From contig PMZJ01000023.1 in NCBI GenBank assembly GCA_003170415.1, forward strand, positions 25,566 through 89,565: a DNA stretch of 64,000 nt. The letters run 5' to 3'. Numbering within the stretch: the stretch's first letter is position 1; each line of letters starts with the position of its first letter. Shown here piece after piece: positions 62,756-64,000 of this stretch. The position numbers and the translations under genes were made by a program. The notes under the pieces were generated by a model, which was given only the letters and a program-made list of their open reading frames with translations, had not been told where the DNA came from and ran no database searches. This stretch comes from Phycisphaerales bacterium. GTDB taxonomy: Bacteria; Planctomycetota; Phycisphaerae; Sedimentisphaerales; Anaerobacaceae.

Positions 62756-64000
62756 ATGCCGCAAAACAAGCGTTACGGTTACTTCGATAACAAGGCCAGG
62801 GAATTCGTTATAACCAGACCGGATACCCCTACACCGTGGATAAATTACCTCGGCTGCCAGGATTATCTCGGCATCATATCCAACACCGCCGGCGGCTACA
62901 GTTTCTATCGCGACGCCCGTCTGCGGCGCCTGCTGCGATACCATTACAACGCCATACCCAAGGATAACCCCGGCAGATACATTTACGTCTGCGACGGCAA
63001 AAAGACGTGGAGCCCCGGCTTCAAACCTGTAAAAACAAAGCTCGACGATTATAAATGCCGACACGGCCTCGGTTATACGGTTATTGAAGGAGCGTTGGAT
63101 GGCCTTAGGGTCTCGACGACGTATTTTGTCCCAATCGATACCAACGCCGAAATCTGGTCCGTGACGGTAACCAATGAAAGCCGCAAATCGAAAGATATTG
63201 ACCTGTTCAGCTATGCGGAGTTTTGCCTTTACGATGCCCTCGATGATGCCACTAATTTTCAGCGAAACTGGAACATCGCCGAAATGGAAATCGAAGGCAG
63301 CGCCATATTTCACAAGACCGAGTATCGTGAACGCCGGAATCATTTTGTTGGTTTCTGGTGCAGTGAGAAAATCGCCGGTTTTGACACAAGCCGGGATGCC
63401 TTCCTTGGCCGGCTGAATGACTATGGCTGTCCCGATGTCGTAAAACGTCGTCAGGCGACAAACAGCGTCGCTCACAGTTGGCAACCAGTCGGCTCGCATC
63501 AGGTTAAGCTGTCTCTGAAACCGGGCCAGACCAAACGCCTGCATTTTGTCCTGGGCTATGTAGAAAACCCGCAGCAGGAAAAGTTCTCATCCCCGGGCGT
63601 TATAAACAAAAAGAGATTCTACGAAACAATCGCAGGGTTAAAAACTGCCGGCCAGGTTGATGTCCAGTTGAAGAAACTCAAAAATTTCTGGGCAGACGCC
63701 CTGTCCTGCTATCAGGTTAAAATCGATAACGAGCACGTCGAGCGAATGGCCAATATCTGGAATCAGTACCAGTGTATGGTAACGTTCAATCTCTCTCGTG
63801 CGGCCAGCTCATTTGAAACGGGCGTCAGCAGGGGACTTGGCTTCCGCGATTCGAATCAGGACATCCTCGGGTTTGTTCATATTGTTCCCGAACGTGCCCG
63901 CCAGCGAATAATCGATTTGGCCTCGACACAAAATCACGACGGCTCGTGTTATCACCAGTATCAGCCGTTGACCAAGAAGGGTAACGCCGCCGTGGGCACC
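62756..64000 (+). CDS. GH94 cellobiose/cellodextrin phosphorylase, 3' truncated by window edge
   Basis: The first 415 residues of a glycoside phosphorylase that splits cellobiose-type disaccharides with phosphate to give a sugar 1-phosphate. It starts RYGYFDNKAREFVITRPDTP and TPWINYLGCQDYLGIIS, with NTAGGYSFYRDARLRRLLRYHY, the lid/beta-sandwich domain, and the catalytic-domain motif GVSRGLGFRDSNQDILGFVH, where the general acid Asp lies. CAGGAG precedes the ATG. No signal peptide, so it is intracellular. The rest lies beyond the window. Confidence 0.94.
   Translation, partial: MPQNKRYGYFDNKAREFVITRPDTPTPWINYLGCQDYLGIISNTAGGYSFYRDARLRRLLRYHYNAIPKDNPGRYIYVCDGKKTWSPGFKPVKTKLDDYKCRHGLGYTVIEGALDGLRVSTTYFVPIDTNAEIWSVTVTNESRKSKDIDLFSYAEFCLYDALDDATNFQRNWNIAEMEIEGSAIFHKTEYRERRNHFVGFWCSEKIAGFDTSRDAFLGRLNDYGCPDVVKRRQATNSVAHSWQPVGSHQVKLSLKPGQTKRLHFVLGYVENPQQEKFSSPGVINKKRFYETIAGLKTAGQVDVQLKKLKNFWADALSCYQVKIDNEHVERMANIWNQYQCMVTFNLSRAASSFETGVSRGLGFRDSNQDILGFVHIVPERARQRIIDLASTQNHDGSCYHQYQPLTKKGNAAVGT

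Overview
The window reads as a chromosomal segment of a Gram-negative-type member of the Planctomycetota, most like the Phycisphaerae/Sedimentisphaerales. This is an inference from gene content. The pointers are: an outer-membrane and lipid A gene block (BamA, Skp, LpxD, LpxC-FabZ fusion, LpxA); very large secreted right-handed beta-helix proteins with dockerin-like EF-hand repeats ending in Trp-Leu; Tat-exported Gfo/Idh/MocA and xylose-isomerase-like TIM-barrel proteins; a secretin; a GH106-like enzyme and a GH94 cellobiose phosphorylase. Both window edges cut genes: a secretin at the left and the GH94 enzyme at the right. I see no tRNA, rRNA, CRISPR array, transposase or phage gene. No stretch without a gene exceeds 300 bases.

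Layout. 1-12.3 kb: the end of a secretin gene, then one 10.9-kb gene for a 3,625-residue secreted subtilase/beta-helix protein. 12.3-17.1 kb, minus strand: aroC and aroA (shikimate pathway; AroC is strikingly divergent), a lipoprotein, an ATP-cone protein and nrdR. 17.4-20.7 kb: a Tat-type oxidoreductase and dnaB. 20.8-29.6 kb, plus strand: bamA, skp, lpxD, lpxC-fabZ, lpxA, a Gfo/Idh enzyme, a cyclophilin lipoprotein and a DUF985 cupin. 29.6-33.6 kb, minus strand: endonuclease V, a cyclophilin/beta-helix/dockerin fusion, tatD and a YraN-family gene. 33.6-39.8 kb: a rearranged ffh-rpsP-trmD-rplS ribosomal/SRP cluster without rimM, carrying an opposing MntA-HepT toxin-antitoxin pair, a TIM-barrel gene and a DUF2089 regulator/membrane-protein pair. 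39.9-54.4 kb: a GT-C-type membrane protein, YjbQ, a FlgI-like lipoprotein with HEAT repeats, smc, rmuC, a GH106-like enzyme, recJ and a transglutaminase. 54.5-60.6 kb: murE-murF-mraY, a glycosyltransferase and a duplicated-domain secreted protein. 60.6-64 kb: a HAD phosphatase, ahcY and the GH94 gene.

Most of the window is housekeeping: envelope assembly, peptidoglycan precursors, DNA replication and repair, protein targeting and aromatic amino acids. The unusual layer has two parts. One is a set of secreted or envelope proteins with unusual domain combinations: a VWA domain nested in a beta-helix, a cyclophilin fused to a beta-helix and dockerins, and a P-ring-like domain joined to HEAT repeats. 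The other is a population of short spacer repeats and hairpin elements. These fill intergenic gaps and in three cases appear to have become coding sequence inside or at the ends of essential genes (dnaB, lpxD, murE). The best candidates for undescribed biology are the nested VWA protein, the AroC with lost catalytic signatures, the non-flagellar FlgI-HEAT lipoprotein, the open -1 frame running out of ffh, and the hairpin element nested in spacer satellites.
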